A stretch of 64,000 nt of DNA from Cellulomonas wangsupingiae (GTDB taxonomy: Bacteria; Actinomycetota; Actinomycetes; Actinomycetales; Cellulomonadaceae), in the NCBI RefSeq assembly GCF_024508275.1, contig NZ_CP101989.1, positions 3,348,001 through 3,412,000 of the forward strand, written 5' to 3'. A program made the position numbers and the translations under genes. The notes under the pieces were generated by a model that was given only the letters and a program-made list of their open reading frames with translations, was not told the DNA's origin and made no database searches. How positions within the stretch are numbered: position 1 is the first letter of the stretch; each line of letters opens with the position of its first letter. Positions 8,268-17,982 of the stretch are shown piece by piece.

Positions 8268-9569
8268 TCAGTCCTGGCTCACGGCCAGCGCGATGTCGGT
8301 GCGGTGCTGGGAGCCGGCGAGCGCCACCTGGTCGACCGCGACGTACGCGGCGCGGCGCGCCTCGCCCAGGGTCTCCCCCACGCCGACGACCGAGAGCACC
8401 CGGCCGCCGTCGGAGACGAGCAGCGGGTCGTTCAGGGGGTTGTCCGGGTTGTCGGGGTCGTCGACGGCGGTCCGGACCGCGGTGCCCGCGTGCAGGACGT
8501 GGACGCCGGGGACCGTGTCCGCGCCGTCGAGGCCCGTGATGGGGTCGCCCGTGCGCACCTCGCCGGGGTACCCGGCCGACGCGATCACGACCGTGACCGC
8601 CGCGTCGGCGCGCCAGTGCAGCGGCTCGAGCGCACCGAGCCCGCCCTGCGCCGCGGCCAGCAGGACGCCCGCCAGCGGCGTCGCGAGCCGCGCGAGGACG
8701 ACCTGCGTCTCGGGGTCGCCGAACCGCGCGTTGAACTCCACGACCCGCACGCCGCGGCTCGTCAGCGCCAGGCCGCAGTACAGGACGCCGACGAACGGCG
8801 TGCCCCGACGCGCCATCTCCGCGACCGTGGGGCGCGCGACGGTCTCGACGACCTCGTCCACGAGGCCGGCGGGTGCCCACGGCAGCGGCGAGTAGGCGCC
8901 CATCCCGCCGGTGTTGGGGCCCTGGTCGCCGTCGAGCGCGCGCTTGAAGTCCTGCGCCGGCACGAGCGGGACGACGTCGGTGCCGTCGCACAGCACGAAC
9001 AGCGACACCTCGGGGCCGTCGAGGAACTCCTCGACGACGACGCTCCCGCCGTCCTTGGCGAGGCACGCGCCGGCGTGCGCGAGCGCCGCGTCCCGGTCGT
9101 CCGTGACGACGACGCCCTTGCCGGCGGCGAGGCCGTCCTCCTTCACGACGTACGGCGCGCCGAACTCGTCCAGCGCGGCGGCGACCTCGTCGAGCGTCGT
9201 GGCGACGCGGGCGGCGGCGGTCGGCACGCCGGCCGCGGCCATGACGTCCTTGGCGAACGACTTGGAGCCCTCGAGGCGCGCGGCCTGCGCGGACGGGCCG
9301 AAGACGGGGACGCCCGCCTCACGCACCGCGTCGGCGACCCCGGCGACGAGCGGCGCCTCCGGGCCGACGACCACGAGCCCGACGCCGAGGTCGGTCGCGA
9401 GCCGCGCGACCGCCGGCCCGTCGAGCGGGTCGACCGCGTGCAGCGTCGCGTGCTGCGCGATCCCGGGGTTGCCGGGCGCGGCGTGCACCTGCGTCACCGC
9501 CGGGTCCAGGGACAGCGTGCGGGCGAGGGCGTGCTCACGGGCACCGGTGCCGACGACGAGGATCTCCAC
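8268..9569 (-). CDS. purD: phosphoribosylamine-glycine ligase
   Basis: GAR synthetase, the second step of purine synthesis: it joins phosphoribosylamine to glycine using ATP. The 433-residue length is typical. The N-terminus ILVVGTGAREHAL is the family start; the ATP-grasp fold follows with VVVGPEAPLVAGVAD near 68, VVKEDGLAAGKGVVV near 145, and GPEVSLFVLCDG near 195. The GTG at 9569 is favoured because it opens the conserved domain; the frame upstream is open but not protein-like. The ribosome site is weak. Downstream (toward lower coordinates) it is convergent with the AAA ATPase. Confidence 0.97.
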   Translation of the reverse strand: MEILVVGTGAREHALARTLSLDPAVTQVHAAPGNPGIAQHATLHAVDPLDGPAVARLATDLGVGLVVVGPEAPLVAGVADAVREAGVPVFGPSAQAARLEGSKSFAKDVMAAAGVPTAAARVATTLDEVAAALDEFGAPYVVKEDGLAAGKGVVVTDDRDAALAHAGACLAKDGGSVVVEEFLDGPEVSLFVLCDGTDVVPLVPAQDFKRALDGDQGPNTGGMGAYSPLPWAPAGLVDEVVETVARPTVAEMARRGTPFVGVLYCGLALTSRGVRVVEFNARFGDPETQVVLARLATPLAGVLLAAAQGGLGALEPLHWRADAAVTVVIASAGYPGEVRTGDPITGLDGADTVPGVHVLHAGTAVRTAVDDPDNPDNPLNDPLLVSDGGRVLSVVGVGETLGEARRAAYVAVDQVALAGSQHRTDIALAVSQD

Positions 9570-9591
9570 GGCGTCCGACCCTACCGGCCGC

Positions 9592-9640
9592 GTGCCCGCA
9601 CGCGGTGCCGACGTCCGCGCGGCGCGGCGGGTGCGGGCAC
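9592..9640. terminator. long-armed hairpin downstream of the winged-helix regulator
   Basis: Perfect 10-bp arms GTGCCCGCAC (9592-9601) and GTGCGGGCAC (9631-9640) enclose a GC-rich loop that can itself fold (CCGCGC/GCGCGG). The structure lies just past the stop of the minus-strand regulator gene and upstream of purD. It probably separates the two transcripts. No T-run is seen. Confidence 0.45.
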
Positions 9641-9666
9641 ACCGGGTGCCGTGTGGACGCGTGCGG

Positions 9667-10245
9667 TCACGCGGGCGGCGTCGGCGCGAGCGGGAAGGCG
9701 TCGAGGTGGACGCGGATGCGCCGGTACCGACCGTCGCCGGGCTCCCGCTCGCGAGCGAGGGTCTCGAACTCCTCGATGACGGCACGCGTCCGGGTGATGA
9801 GGTCCGCGGTCTCGTCCTGCGTGAGCAGGATGCTGGAGCTCGTCGCGACCTGGGCCTGCCAGTCGTCGTCGAGGTGGTCGACCCAGGCCGACATGGTCTG
9901 CGCGCGGTCGGCGACGACCGACCGCAGCACGGCACGTGCGGACGACGCGGTGTCGGGGTCCTGGAGCAGGTCGGCGTCGTCGAGGGAGAAGCCGACCGCG
10001 CGCCACCACCGCTCCCGACCGCCGGTGTGCGCCGGGTCGTCCTCGACGAAGCCGTGCCGCTCGAGCTGCCGCAGGTGGTAGCTGGTCTGGCCGCTCGACT
10101 CCCCCAGCGCCCGCCCGAGCATGGTCGCGGTCGCCGGGCCGTCGTTGGTCAGCACGGAGTACATCGCCATGCGCAGCGGGTGCGCGAACGCCTTGAGCGC
10201 GTCGGCGCCGATCCCGTGCGGCTCCCGGGTCTTGTCCTCAGCCAT
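9667..10245 (-). CDS. ArsR-like winged-helix transcriptional regulator
   Basis: DNA-binding regulator of 192 residues. The N-terminal half is a winged helix: ALKAFAHPLRMAMYSVL near residue 17, then G-R-A-L-G-E-S-S-G-Q-T-S-Y-H-L-R-Q-L-E near 45-63 as the recognition segment, and a wing near 75-90. The C-terminal half is mainly helical with no metal-binding cysteines, so a metal-sensing role is unlikely. It is divergent from the MFS gene across 77 bp that hold a striking repeated palindrome (10247-10295), the likely operator for both genes. The effector is unknown. Confidence 0.87.
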   Translation of the reverse strand: MAEDKTREPHGIGADALKAFAHPLRMAMYSVLTNDGPATATMLGRALGESSGQTSYHLRQLERHGFVEDDPAHTGGRERWWRAVGFSLDDADLLQDPDTASSARAVLRSVVADRAQTMSAWVDHLDDDWQAQVATSSSILLTQDETADLITRTRAVIEEFETLAREREPGDGRYRRIRVHLDAFPLAPTPPA

Positions 10246-10246
10246 G

Positions 10247-10295
10247 TGCAGAGCTACCTTTGCAGAGTTATCTCTGCAAAGGTTTCTCTGCAGAG
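10247..10295. promoter_or_regulatory. triple overlapping palindrome, likely operator of regulator and MFS genes
   Basis: TGCA recurs at 10247, 10261, 10275 and 10289, exactly every 14 bp. Adjacent TGCA units bound three overlapping palindromes. The central one, TGCAGAGTTATCTCTGCA (10261-10278), has perfect 7-bp arms; the flanking two (10247-10264 and 10275-10292) each have one mismatch. The array begins one base after the regulator's ATG and ends 28 bases before the MFS ATG. It therefore covers the whole divergent promoter, in an AT-richer island unlike the surroundings. Confidence 0.8.
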
Positions 10296-10322
10296 CCGTC
10301 CCTCCACCCTAGCGAGGCCACC

Positions 10323-11681
10323 ATGGAGAGTGTCGTCAGCCCGGGACCCGCGGCGCACCAGGACGAACCGACGCCCGACGCCGCCGCAGCGACCACCCCG
10401 CAGGGCACCGCGCCCCGGCTCGGCAGCCGCTTCCACGCCCTGCTCGCCGCCACGGGCGCCGCGAACCTCGGCGACGGCGTCGTCCAGGCCGCGATCCCCC
10501 TGGTCGCGCTCGGCCTGACGCGCTCGCCGTCCCAGATCGCGCTGCTCACCGCGGTCGCCTGGCTGCCCTGGCTCCTGCTCGGCATCGGCGCGGGCGTGCT
10601 CGTCGACCGCGTGGACCGGCGCCGCGTCCAGATCGGCGCGCTGGTCGCGCGCGGGGCGCTGCTCGCCGTCGCCGCGTGGCTCGCGGTGCACGGCCTGACG
10701 ATCGCCTGGCTGATCGCGCTCGCCCTGGCCTACGGCGTCACCGAGGTGCTCGCCGACCTCGCCGCCGGCGCCCTCGTCCCGGACGTCGTCGCCCCCGCCG
10801 ACCTGCCGGCCGCCAACGGCCGGATCATGGCCGTCCAGCAGGTGGCCAACGCCTTCCTGGGCGGTCCGCTCGCCGGCCTGCTGCTGACGCTCGGCACCGC
10901 GTGGGCCCTCGGCGCGCCCGCGGCCCTCGCCGTGCTCGCCGCCGCGGTGCTGTGGCGCGGCGTCCCGGGCGTCTACCGCCACGCCCCGGTCGCGCCCGAC
11001 GCACCGCACGACCCCCGTCCGGGGGCGGCCGCCGCGGTGCGGCGCGCGGGCCGTGACGTCCGCGAGGGCCTGAGCCTCGTGCTGCGCCACCGCGTGCTGC
11101 GACCCGTGGTCCTGGCCGCCGCGCTGCTCAACATGGCGAGCACCGCGTACTTCACGGTGTTCGTGCTGTGGGCGGTCGGGCCCGGGTCCCGGATCGGCAT
11201 GACCGCGGGCACCTACCCGCTGCTGCTCGTCGCCCTGGCGGTCGGCGCCGTGGCCGGCTCGGTCCTCGTCGCGCGCGCCGCGCGGGCGCTCGGCGAGGTG
11301 CGCCTCATGGTCGGCGCGTTCACGCTCGCGTTCGCGCTGCTCGTCGTCCCCGTGGTGGCGCCGCACCCCGCGGCGGTCGCGGCCACGCTGCTGCTCGTCG
11401 GAGCCCTGAGCACCACGGGCAACGTCGTCAACGAGACGCTGCGCCAGCGCATCGTGCCCGCTCACCTGCTGGGGCGCGTCGGCGGCGCCGGCCGCACGCT
11501 GTCCGTGGGCCTGATGCCGGTGGGCGCCCTGCTCGCCGGTGGGGCGGCCGAGCGGTGGGGCCTGGCCGCCACCATGCTCGGCGCCACCGCCCTCGCCGTG
11601 GCCGTCGCCCTCGCGCTGGCCGCGAGCCTGCGCGGGACGACGCCCGCCGACGTCGCCACGCCGGACGGTCGCGCCGCGTGA
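10323..11681 (+). CDS. MFS transporter, efflux type
   Basis: Major facilitator superfamily permease of 452 residues with about 12 membrane helices. The cytoplasmic N-terminus (about residues 1-38) precedes helix 1. The MFS signature between helices 2 and 3 reads G-V-L-V-D-R-V-D-R-R-R-V near residue 93. The overall pattern resembles the enterobactin-exporter/MFS_3 group, suggesting drug or metabolite export; the substrate is not evident. The ATG at 10323 is preferred to upstream in-frame starts because it has GAGG upstream and lies outside the operator array. Regulation by the divergent winged-helix protein is likely. Confidence 0.87.
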   Translation: MESVVSPGPAAHQDEPTPDAAAATTPQGTAPRLGSRFHALLAATGAANLGDGVVQAAIPLVALGLTRSPSQIALLTAVAWLPWLLLGIGAGVLVDRVDRRRVQIGALVARGALLAVAAWLAVHGLTIAWLIALALAYGVTEVLADLAAGALVPDVVAPADLPAANGRIMAVQQVANAFLGGPLAGLLLTLGTAWALGAPAALAVLAAAVLWRGVPGVYRHAPVAPDAPHDPRPGAAAAVRRAGRDVREGLSLVLRHRVLRPVVLAAALLNMASTAYFTVFVLWAVGPGSRIGMTAGTYPLLLVALAVGAVAGSVLVARAARALGEVRLMVGAFTLAFALLVVPVVAPHPAAVAATLLLVGALSTTGNVVNETLRQRIVPAHLLGRVGGAGRTLSVGLMPVGALLAGGAAERWGLAATMLGATALAVAVALALAASLRGTTPADVATPDGRAA

Positions 11682-11733
11682 CCGCGCCCGCCGCCGGCGA
11701 GCGCGAGGCGCCCGGTCGGACGCCTCGCCGTCC

Positions 11734-13020
11734 TCAGCCCAGGAGCTCGTGCCGGACGATCGTCGCCTCGCGGCCCGGGCCGACCCCCACCGACGAGATC
11801 CGGGTCCCGGACACGTCCTCGAGGTACTGCAGGTACCGCTGCGCGGCCGGGGGCAGGTCGTCGAAGTCGCGGGCGCCCGAGATGTCCTCGGTCCAGCCGT
11901 CGAGGTACTCGTACACCGGGCGCGCGTGGTGGAAGTCGCTCTGGTCGATCGGCATCTCCTCGACGCGCCGGCCGTCGACGTCGTACGCGATGCAGACCGG
12001 GATGCGCTCGCGGCCCGTCAGGACGTCGAGCTTGGTCACGACGAGGTCCGTCAGCCCGTTGACCATCGACGCGTAGCGCACGACGACCGCGTCGTACCAG
12101 CCGGTGCGGCGCGGGCGGCCCGTCGTGGTGCCGAACTCCCCGCCGGTCTGGCGCAGCCACTCGCCGTCGGTGTCGAGCAGCTCGGTGGGGAACGGCCCCT
12201 CGCCCACGCGCGTGGTGTAGGCCTTGGCGACCGCGACGACCCGGTCGATGCGCGTCGGGCCGACGCCCGAGCCCGTGCACGCCCCGCCCGCGGTGCACGC
12301 GGACGACGTGACGAACGGGTACGTGCCGTGGTCGACGTCGAGCATGGTCGCCTGCCCGGCCTCGAAGACCAGGGTCTTGCCCTCGTCGAGCGAGCGGTTG
12401 AGGAACTGCGGGGTGTCGGCGACGAAGGGGCGCAGCCGCTCGGCGTGGCGCAGCAGGTCGTCGAGCGTCTCGTCGACCGTGATCGCGCGGCGGTTGTAGA
12501 TCTTGACCAGCAGGTGGTTCTTCTGGTCGAGCGCGCCCTCGACCTTCTGGCGCAGGATGCCCTCGTCGAACAGGTCCTGCACGCGGATCCCGATGCGGTT
12601 GATCTTGTCCGCGTACGTCGGGCCGATGCCGCGGCCCGTCGTGCCGATGCGGCGCTTGCCGAGGAACCGCTCGGTCACCTTGTCCATCGTGCGGTTGTAC
12701 GGGGCGATGACGTGCGCGGCGGACGACACCAGCAGGCGCGACGTGTCGACGCCGCGGGCCTCGAGCGCGTCGATCTCCTCGAACAGCACCTCGATGTCGA
12801 CGACGACGCCGTTGGCGATGACGGGGACCACGCCCGGCGTGAGGATGCCCGACGGCAGCAGGTGCAGGGCGTACTTCTCGCCCTCGATCACGACCGTGTG
12901 ACCAGCGTTGTTGCCGCCGTTGAACTTCACGACGACGTCGGTGCGGTCACCGAGCTGGTCGGTCGCCTTCCCCTTGCCCTCGTCGCCCCACTGCGCACCG
13001 AGCACCACGACGGCCGGCAT
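11734..13020 (-). CDS. purA: adenylosuccinate synthase
   Basis: Joins IMP and aspartate with GTP to give adenylosuccinate, the first committed AMP step. The 428-residue protein opens with [14 protein letters not shown], the GTP-binding/catalytic loop. NNAGHT (near residue 38), [12 protein letters not shown] (near 130), [14 protein letters not shown] (near 230) and [11 protein letters not shown] (near 303) are all conserved. The ATG at 13020 is set by the conserved N-terminus. The DUF3151 gene upstream on the same strand is a frequent actinobacterial neighbour. Confidence 0.98.
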   Translation of the reverse strand: MPAVVVLGAQWGDEGKGKATDQLGDRTDVVVKFNGGNNAGHTVVIEGEKYALHLLPSGILTPGVVPVIANGVVVDIEVLFEEIDALEARGVDTSRLLVSSAAHVIAPYNRTMDKVTERFLGKRRIGTTGRGIGPTYADKINRIGIRVQDLFDEGILRQKVEGALDQKNHLLVKIYNRRAITVDETLDDLLRHAERLRPFVADTPQFLNRSLDEGKTLVFEAGQATMLDVDHGTYPFVTSSACTAGGACTGSGVGPTRIDRVVAVAKAYTTRVGEGPFPTELLDTDGEWLRQTGGEFGTTTGRPRRTGWYDAVVVRYASMVNGLTDLVVTKLDVLTGRERIPVCIAYDVDGRRVEEMPIDQSDFHHARPVYEYLDGWTEDISGARDFDDLPPAAQRYLQYLEDVSGTRISSVGVGPGREATIVRHELLG

Positions 13021-13191
13021 GACGATCACCACTCCCAGGCTGCCTGCGGTGCGGCTCCGCCCGCAGACGGGCGCGAGCGGGCTCGCGACGCGGGGGTGCC
13101 GAGGACGCGCGGCAGTCACGCGTACCACCGGCAGGGTACCGGAGCGCCGCCGGACGCCCCGGGGACGTCCGCGGACGACCCCCGTCGCGGC

Positions 13192-13608
13192 TCAGCGCAG
13201 CGCAGCGACCTCGTCGGCCGACGTGCCGCTGTCCTCGAGCAGCCGACGGCACCTCTCGCCCTCCGCGACCTCGCCGATCGCGTCCGCCGCGACCGCCAGG
13301 GCGAGCACCGCCCGCAGGAACCCCTGGTTCGGGACGTGCGCCACCGGCACCGGGCCGCGTCCCCGCCAGCCCGCGCCGCGCAGCGCGTCCAGGCCCCGGT
13401 GGTAGCCGGTCCTGGCGTACGCGTACGCCGCGACGGGGTCGTCGGCCCGCTCCGCGAGCAGCGCCCACACCAGGGAGGCCGCCGGGGCCGCCGGCACCAC
13501 GTCGCGCGGGTCCGTGCCGGCCGCGAGGGCGTCACGGGCCACCGCGTCGGGACCGGCGGCGGGCAGCAGCGTCGGCGCAGGGCCGTCGAGGAGGTTCTCG
13601 TGGGTCAT
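13192..13608 (-). CDS. DUF3151 family protein
   Basis: Actinobacteria-specific protein of unknown function, 138 residues. The conserved opening N-L-L-D-G-P-A-P-T-L-L-P is at residues 5-16. A helical body follows with A-Y-A-Y-A-R-T-G-Y-H-R-G-L-D near 65 and V-P-N-Q-G-F-L near 95, as in DUF3151 members. The ATG at 13608 precedes the conserved block. The gene lies upstream of purA on the same strand with a 171-bp gap. No enzyme motif is visible. Confidence 0.85.
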   Translation of the reverse strand: MTHENLLDGPAPTLLPAAGPDAVARDALAAGTDPRDVVPAAPAASLVWALLAERADDPVAAYAYARTGYHRGLDALRGAGWRGRGPVPVAHVPNQGFLRAVLALAVAADAIGEVAEGERCRRLLEDSGTSADEVAALR

Positions 13609-13739
13609 GGCGCCAGTCTCGCACCGCGCCGGACGGAGGGGTCGCGGGGTCCTGCGCTCACGGTTACAGTCGAACATCCGACCAGTACCCCGCCCCCGCG
13701 GGACCCCCTCGCCGGTCGGCACGGACCCCAGGACCTCTC

Positions 13740-14105
13740 ATGATCGAGATCTCGACGTCGTCCACGACGACGACGCTGGTCATCACCGGTGACCTCGACC
13801 TGGCCGAGCGCGACCAGTTCCCCGAGGTGACGGCACGCATCGTCGGCCTGCGTCGCCAGCTGCTGGTGATCGACATGTGCCGCGTCACGTTCATGGACTC
13901 CACGGGCGCGGCGTTCCTCATCTCGCTGGCCGACGCCGGCCGGCGCCGCGGCGGTGCGACCGTGCTGCGCGGCGCAGCCGACCGGGAGCTGTTCGTGCTG
14001 GAGATCTGCGGCGCGCTCGAGCTGTTCCGCATCGACACGGACCACCGGTGCGAGCTGGGCGCCGGGGCGCTCCCGACGAGCCGGGACGCGCCCGCGCCTG
14101 CCTGA
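13740..14105 (+). CDS. STAS-domain anti-sigma factor antagonist
   Basis: Small (121 residues) SpoIIAA/RsbV-like protein. A GDLDLAERDQF strand-helix start at 17-27 precedes the switch loop FMDSTG near 51-56, whose Ser54 is the expected phosphorylation site. Such proteins sequester an anti-sigma kinase when unphosphorylated. It is convergent with the large PP2C/HATPase fusion (gap 18 bp), which has domains for both phosphorylating and dephosphorylating such antagonists. No sigma factor gene is nearby. Confidence 0.9.
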   Translation: MIEISTSSTTTTLVITGDLDLAERDQFPEVTARIVGLRRQLLVIDMCRVTFMDSTGAAFLISLADAGRRRGGATVLRGAADRELFVLEICGALELFRIDTDHRCELGAGALPTSRDAPAPA

Positions 14106-14123
14106 CCGGCGGGCGTCCGGGCG

Positions 14124-16277
14124 TCACGTCACCGGGCGCGCTGCGCCGGGCATCTCCCCCGGGCGGACCTTCGCCCACACCACCTTGCCGGCGCGCGACT
14201 GCCGCCAGCCCCAGTCGGCGAGCCGCTCGACGATCTGCATGCCGAACCCGCCGACCCGGCCCGGGTGCCCGTCGGTCGTGATCGGGGGCGTCGGGTTGGC
14301 GTCCTCGACCTCGATGCGCAGCCCGTCCCCCGTGTCGTGCAGCTGCAGCGCGACGTGCCCCCAGCCGTGCAGCACGGCGTTGGCGACGAGCTCGGAGACG
14401 ACGAGCTCGGCGTTCGCCGCGTCGGCGATCTCCCACGTCTCACACGTGCGCAGGACCGCGTGCCTGGCCCTGCCGATCGACGCCGGTTCGCTCGGCAGCG
14501 CCCAGCGGCGCCGGCGCGGGCTGACGGCCCCGGCGAGCTGGTCGTCGGGGCCCGGGACGCGCAGCACGACGACCGCGACGTCGTCCTCGGGCTGGTCCGC
14601 GAGCCGCGAGAGCAGGTCCTCCCCGATGCCGGCGGCGTCGCGGGCCGTGACGCCCGCCGCGACGGTCTCCAGCACCGCCAGCCCGTCGCGCAGGCTGCGG
14701 TCGCGCCGCTCGACCAGGCCGTCGGTGTAGTAGACGACGACGTCGCCGGGCGCGAGCACGACCTCGTCGGTCGCGCGCCCGCCCGCTCCGAAGCCGATGA
14801 GCAGACCGCCCCTGCCGGTCAGCTGCCGCGCCTGCCCGTCGCGGACGTGCAGCAGCGGCAGGTGCCCCGCGCGCGAGTACCGCAGCACCCACCGGCCCGC
14901 GTCGTCCCGGTGCAGCGCCGAGTAGACCAGGCTCGCCGCCCGGGCGATGCGCATGCCGCCGAACAGCTGGTCGACGCGGTCGAGGACCGGACCGGGCGTC
15001 GTGATGTCGAACGCGTACGACCGCACGACCGAGCGCAGCTGGCCCATGGTCGCGGCCGCCTCGACGTCGTGGCCCACGACGTCACCGATGACCACACCGA
15101 TCGTCCGGGCGTCGATCTGCAGGACGTCGTACCAGTCGCCGCCGACCTGCGCGTCGTCCGCGTTCGGGGAGTAGTACGTCCAGACGTCGAGGCCGTCGAC
15201 CTCGGCCTGCTCGGGGAGCATCGCGCGCTGCAGCGTCTCGCACAGGCGGTGCTCACGGTCGTACAGGCGCACGTTGTCGATCGACAGCCCGACGCGGCGG
15301 GCGACGAGCTCGACCACCGTGCGGTCGTGCGAGCCGAGGGCCTCGACCCCGCCGCCGCCGTGGGGACGCACCACGAGCAGTCCGACCGTGCGCCGCCGCC
15401 CGGGGACGGGCTGGACGACGACCCGGGCGTCGTCGCCGGGGACGTCGGGCCGCAGCCGCTCGGCGAGCCAGTGGGCGTAGGTGCCCTGCGGGTGGTCCGC
15501 GGCCAGGTCCAGCTCGAGCACGTCGTCGCGCGCACCCGCCAGGAGCCGGCCCACCGGGTCGTCGGTGCAGCGCGACAGCATGCGTCCCGACGGTCCGTGG
15601 TGCCGTGCCGTGCTGCGGTACGGGCCGAGCCCGTCGGCCGCCCACAGCCCGTTGTCGAACAGGAAGAACCGCGCGCGCTCGACGACCTGCGACTCCAGCA
15701 GCGCCGCGATCTCGCGCAGCCCGTCGGGCTCGTCGACGTCCACCAGCAGGTCCGACACGCGGGCGATGAGCGACAGGCTGCGGCGCTCCCGGCGCTCCTC
15801 GGCGACCAGCGCCGCCTGCTCCGCGGACGCCGTCAGCTCGGTCGTCAGGTCCTGCACCGCGGCCACCAGCGTGCCCGGCGGGACGTCCGGGCCGGCCGGC
15901 ACCGCGGACAGGTGGGCGACGCAGCACACGTGCGCACCGTCGGCCCGGCGCAGCACCACCGGGTGCGAGGACGACTCCGCGAGGGCCGTCAGCGCCGCCT
16001 GCGGGTCCGACGGGCGCACGCGGGGGTCGGTCAGCACGTCCACGCCCACGACGTCGTCCGCGGCGTACCCGACGGCCCGGGCGAGCGCGTCGTTGACCCA
16101 GGTGACGTGCAGCCGCGACCGCTCCGCACGCAGCACCGCGAGGGGGATCTGGGTCGCCCCGAGGGCCGCCGCGAGGGCCGACGAGCCCGGCCCGAGAGCG
16201 GCGGACGGACCTCGCACGTCGCTGTGCGGCGTAGGCTCGGCACGCTGTTCGGTGGCAGGGGAGTTGACCACCACCAC
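14124..16277 (-). CDS. PAS-GAF-PP2C (SpoIIE-type) phosphatase fused to an RsbW-like HATPase domain
   Basis: Multidomain regulator of 717 residues, cytoplasmic. In order: PAS-like segment (about 40-150), helical linker (150-180), GAF-like domain (180-330), SpoIIE/PP2C phosphatase domain (about 345-565; GGDWYDV near 378, V-I-G-D-V-V-G-H-D near 398 and D-G-L near 515 provide metal-binding Asp residues), then a GHKL ATPase domain (about 590-710). The last has N-box E-L-V-V-S-E-L-V-A-N-A-V and G-box G-R-V-G-G-F-G-M. Phosphatase and kinase of a partner-switching system are thus in one chain. Its STAS targets are probably the two flanking genes. Confidence 0.92.
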   Translation of the reverse strand: MVVVNSPATEQRAEPTPHSDVRGPSAALGPGSSALAAALGATQIPLAVLRAERSRLHVTWVNDALARAVGYAADDVVGVDVLTDPRVRPSDPQAALTALAESSSHPVVLRRADGAHVCCVAHLSAVPAGPDVPPGTLVAAVQDLTTELTASAEQAALVAEERRERRSLSLIARVSDLLVDVDEPDGLREIAALLESQVVERARFFLFDNGLWAADGLGPYRSTARHHGPSGRMLSRCTDDPVGRLLAGARDDVLELDLAADHPQGTYAHWLAERLRPDVPGDDARVVVQPVPGRRRTVGLLVVRPHGGGGVEALGSHDRTVVELVARRVGLSIDNVRLYDREHRLCETLQRAMLPEQAEVDGLDVWTYYSPNADDAQVGGDWYDVLQIDARTIGVVIGDVVGHDVEAAATMGQLRSVVRSYAFDITTPGPVLDRVDQLFGGMRIARAASLVYSALHRDDAGRWVLRYSRAGHLPLLHVRDGQARQLTGRGGLLIGFGAGGRATDEVVLAPGDVVVYYTDGLVERRDRSLRDGLAVLETVAAGVTARDAAGIGEDLLSRLADQPEDDVAVVVLRVPGPDDQLAGAVSPRRRRWALPSEPASIGRARHAVLRTCETWEIADAANAELVVSELVANAVLHGWGHVALQLHDTGDGLRIEVEDANPTPPITTDGHPGRVGGFGMQIVERLADWGWRQSRAGKVVWAKVRPGEMPGAARPVT

Positions 16278-16355
16278 CTCCGATCGTCTAGCGTGCCGAA
16301 CGGACGGAAGGCTCGACCACCCCGGTCAGCCCCTCCAGCGCCCGGAAGGAGCATC

Positions 16356-16769
16356 GTGCGAGACGGTAACAGCCCTTCCGCCGAGGATGAGGCCACCACG
16401 GCCGACGCGTCGGCGGCGGTGACCGCCGGGGAGCCCGGCGCCGTTCAGGTGATCGTGGGCGCCGACCGGACACGGATCGTCCTGTCCGGCGAGGTCGACG
16501 CGGACCTCGGCCCGGAGCTGCAGGAGGCGACGGCCGAGGCGGAGCAGCGCGGGCTGCCCATCGAGGTCGACGCGCACCACGTGACGTTCATGGACTCGTC
16601 GGGCGTGGCCTTCCTCGCCCGGCTGTCGATCCGCAGCGAGCACCGCGTCCGCCTGCTGCGCGTGCCGCCGACCGTGCGCTTCCTCCTCGAGGTCACGCGC
16701 ATCGGCGAGCTCCTCGACGTCGTCGACGACGACGAGGCACCGTTCGAGCCCGTCGAGCCGACGGCCTGA
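16356..16769 (+). CDS. STAS-domain anti-sigma factor antagonist
   Basis: SpoIIAA/RsbV-like protein of 137 residues. An acidic, disordered N-terminal tail (about 1-30) precedes the STAS fold. SGEVDADLGPEL begins near residue 44, and the switch loop FMDSSG at 79-84 has Ser81 as the phosphorylatable residue. The GTG start at 16356 has an AAGGAG ribosome site at ideal distance. It is divergent from the PP2C/HATPase fusion, with which it probably shares the 78-bp promoter region. It is the second STAS protein bracketing that gene. Confidence 0.9.
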   Translation: MRDGNSPSAEDEATTADASAAVTAGEPGAVQVIVGADRTRIVLSGEVDADLGPELQEATAEAEQRGLPIEVDAHHVTFMDSSGVAFLARLSIRSEHRVRLLRVPPTVRFLLEVTRIGELLDVVDDDEAPFEPVEPTA

Positions 16770-16816
16770 CGGCCGGCGCACCGGGCACGCCCGGGCGCAC
16801 GGCCCGCCGGAACGCC

Positions 16817-16853
16817 GACGGCCCCGGTCCCCCTCGCGGGGGCCGGGGCCGTC
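16817..16853. terminator. strong bidirectional hairpin
   Basis: Sixteen-bp GC-rich stem (GACGGCCCCGG pairing with CCGGGGCCGTC, plus CCCCC/GGGGG) with one bulged T and a TCGC loop. It lies between the STAS gene and the convergent fba gene. It is a good candidate for a shared terminator even though no T-run follows. Confidence 0.7.
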
Positions 16854-16874
16854 GTGCGTCATCAGGCCGGCGGA

Positions 16875-17897
<1,023 letters not shown>

Positions 17898-17982
17898 CGC
17901 GGCTCTCCTGATGTTCGGGTGCGGTACGACACGAGTCTGCCACCACCCGGCCGTCGGCGTTCCGGGACGTCCACCGGGACCG

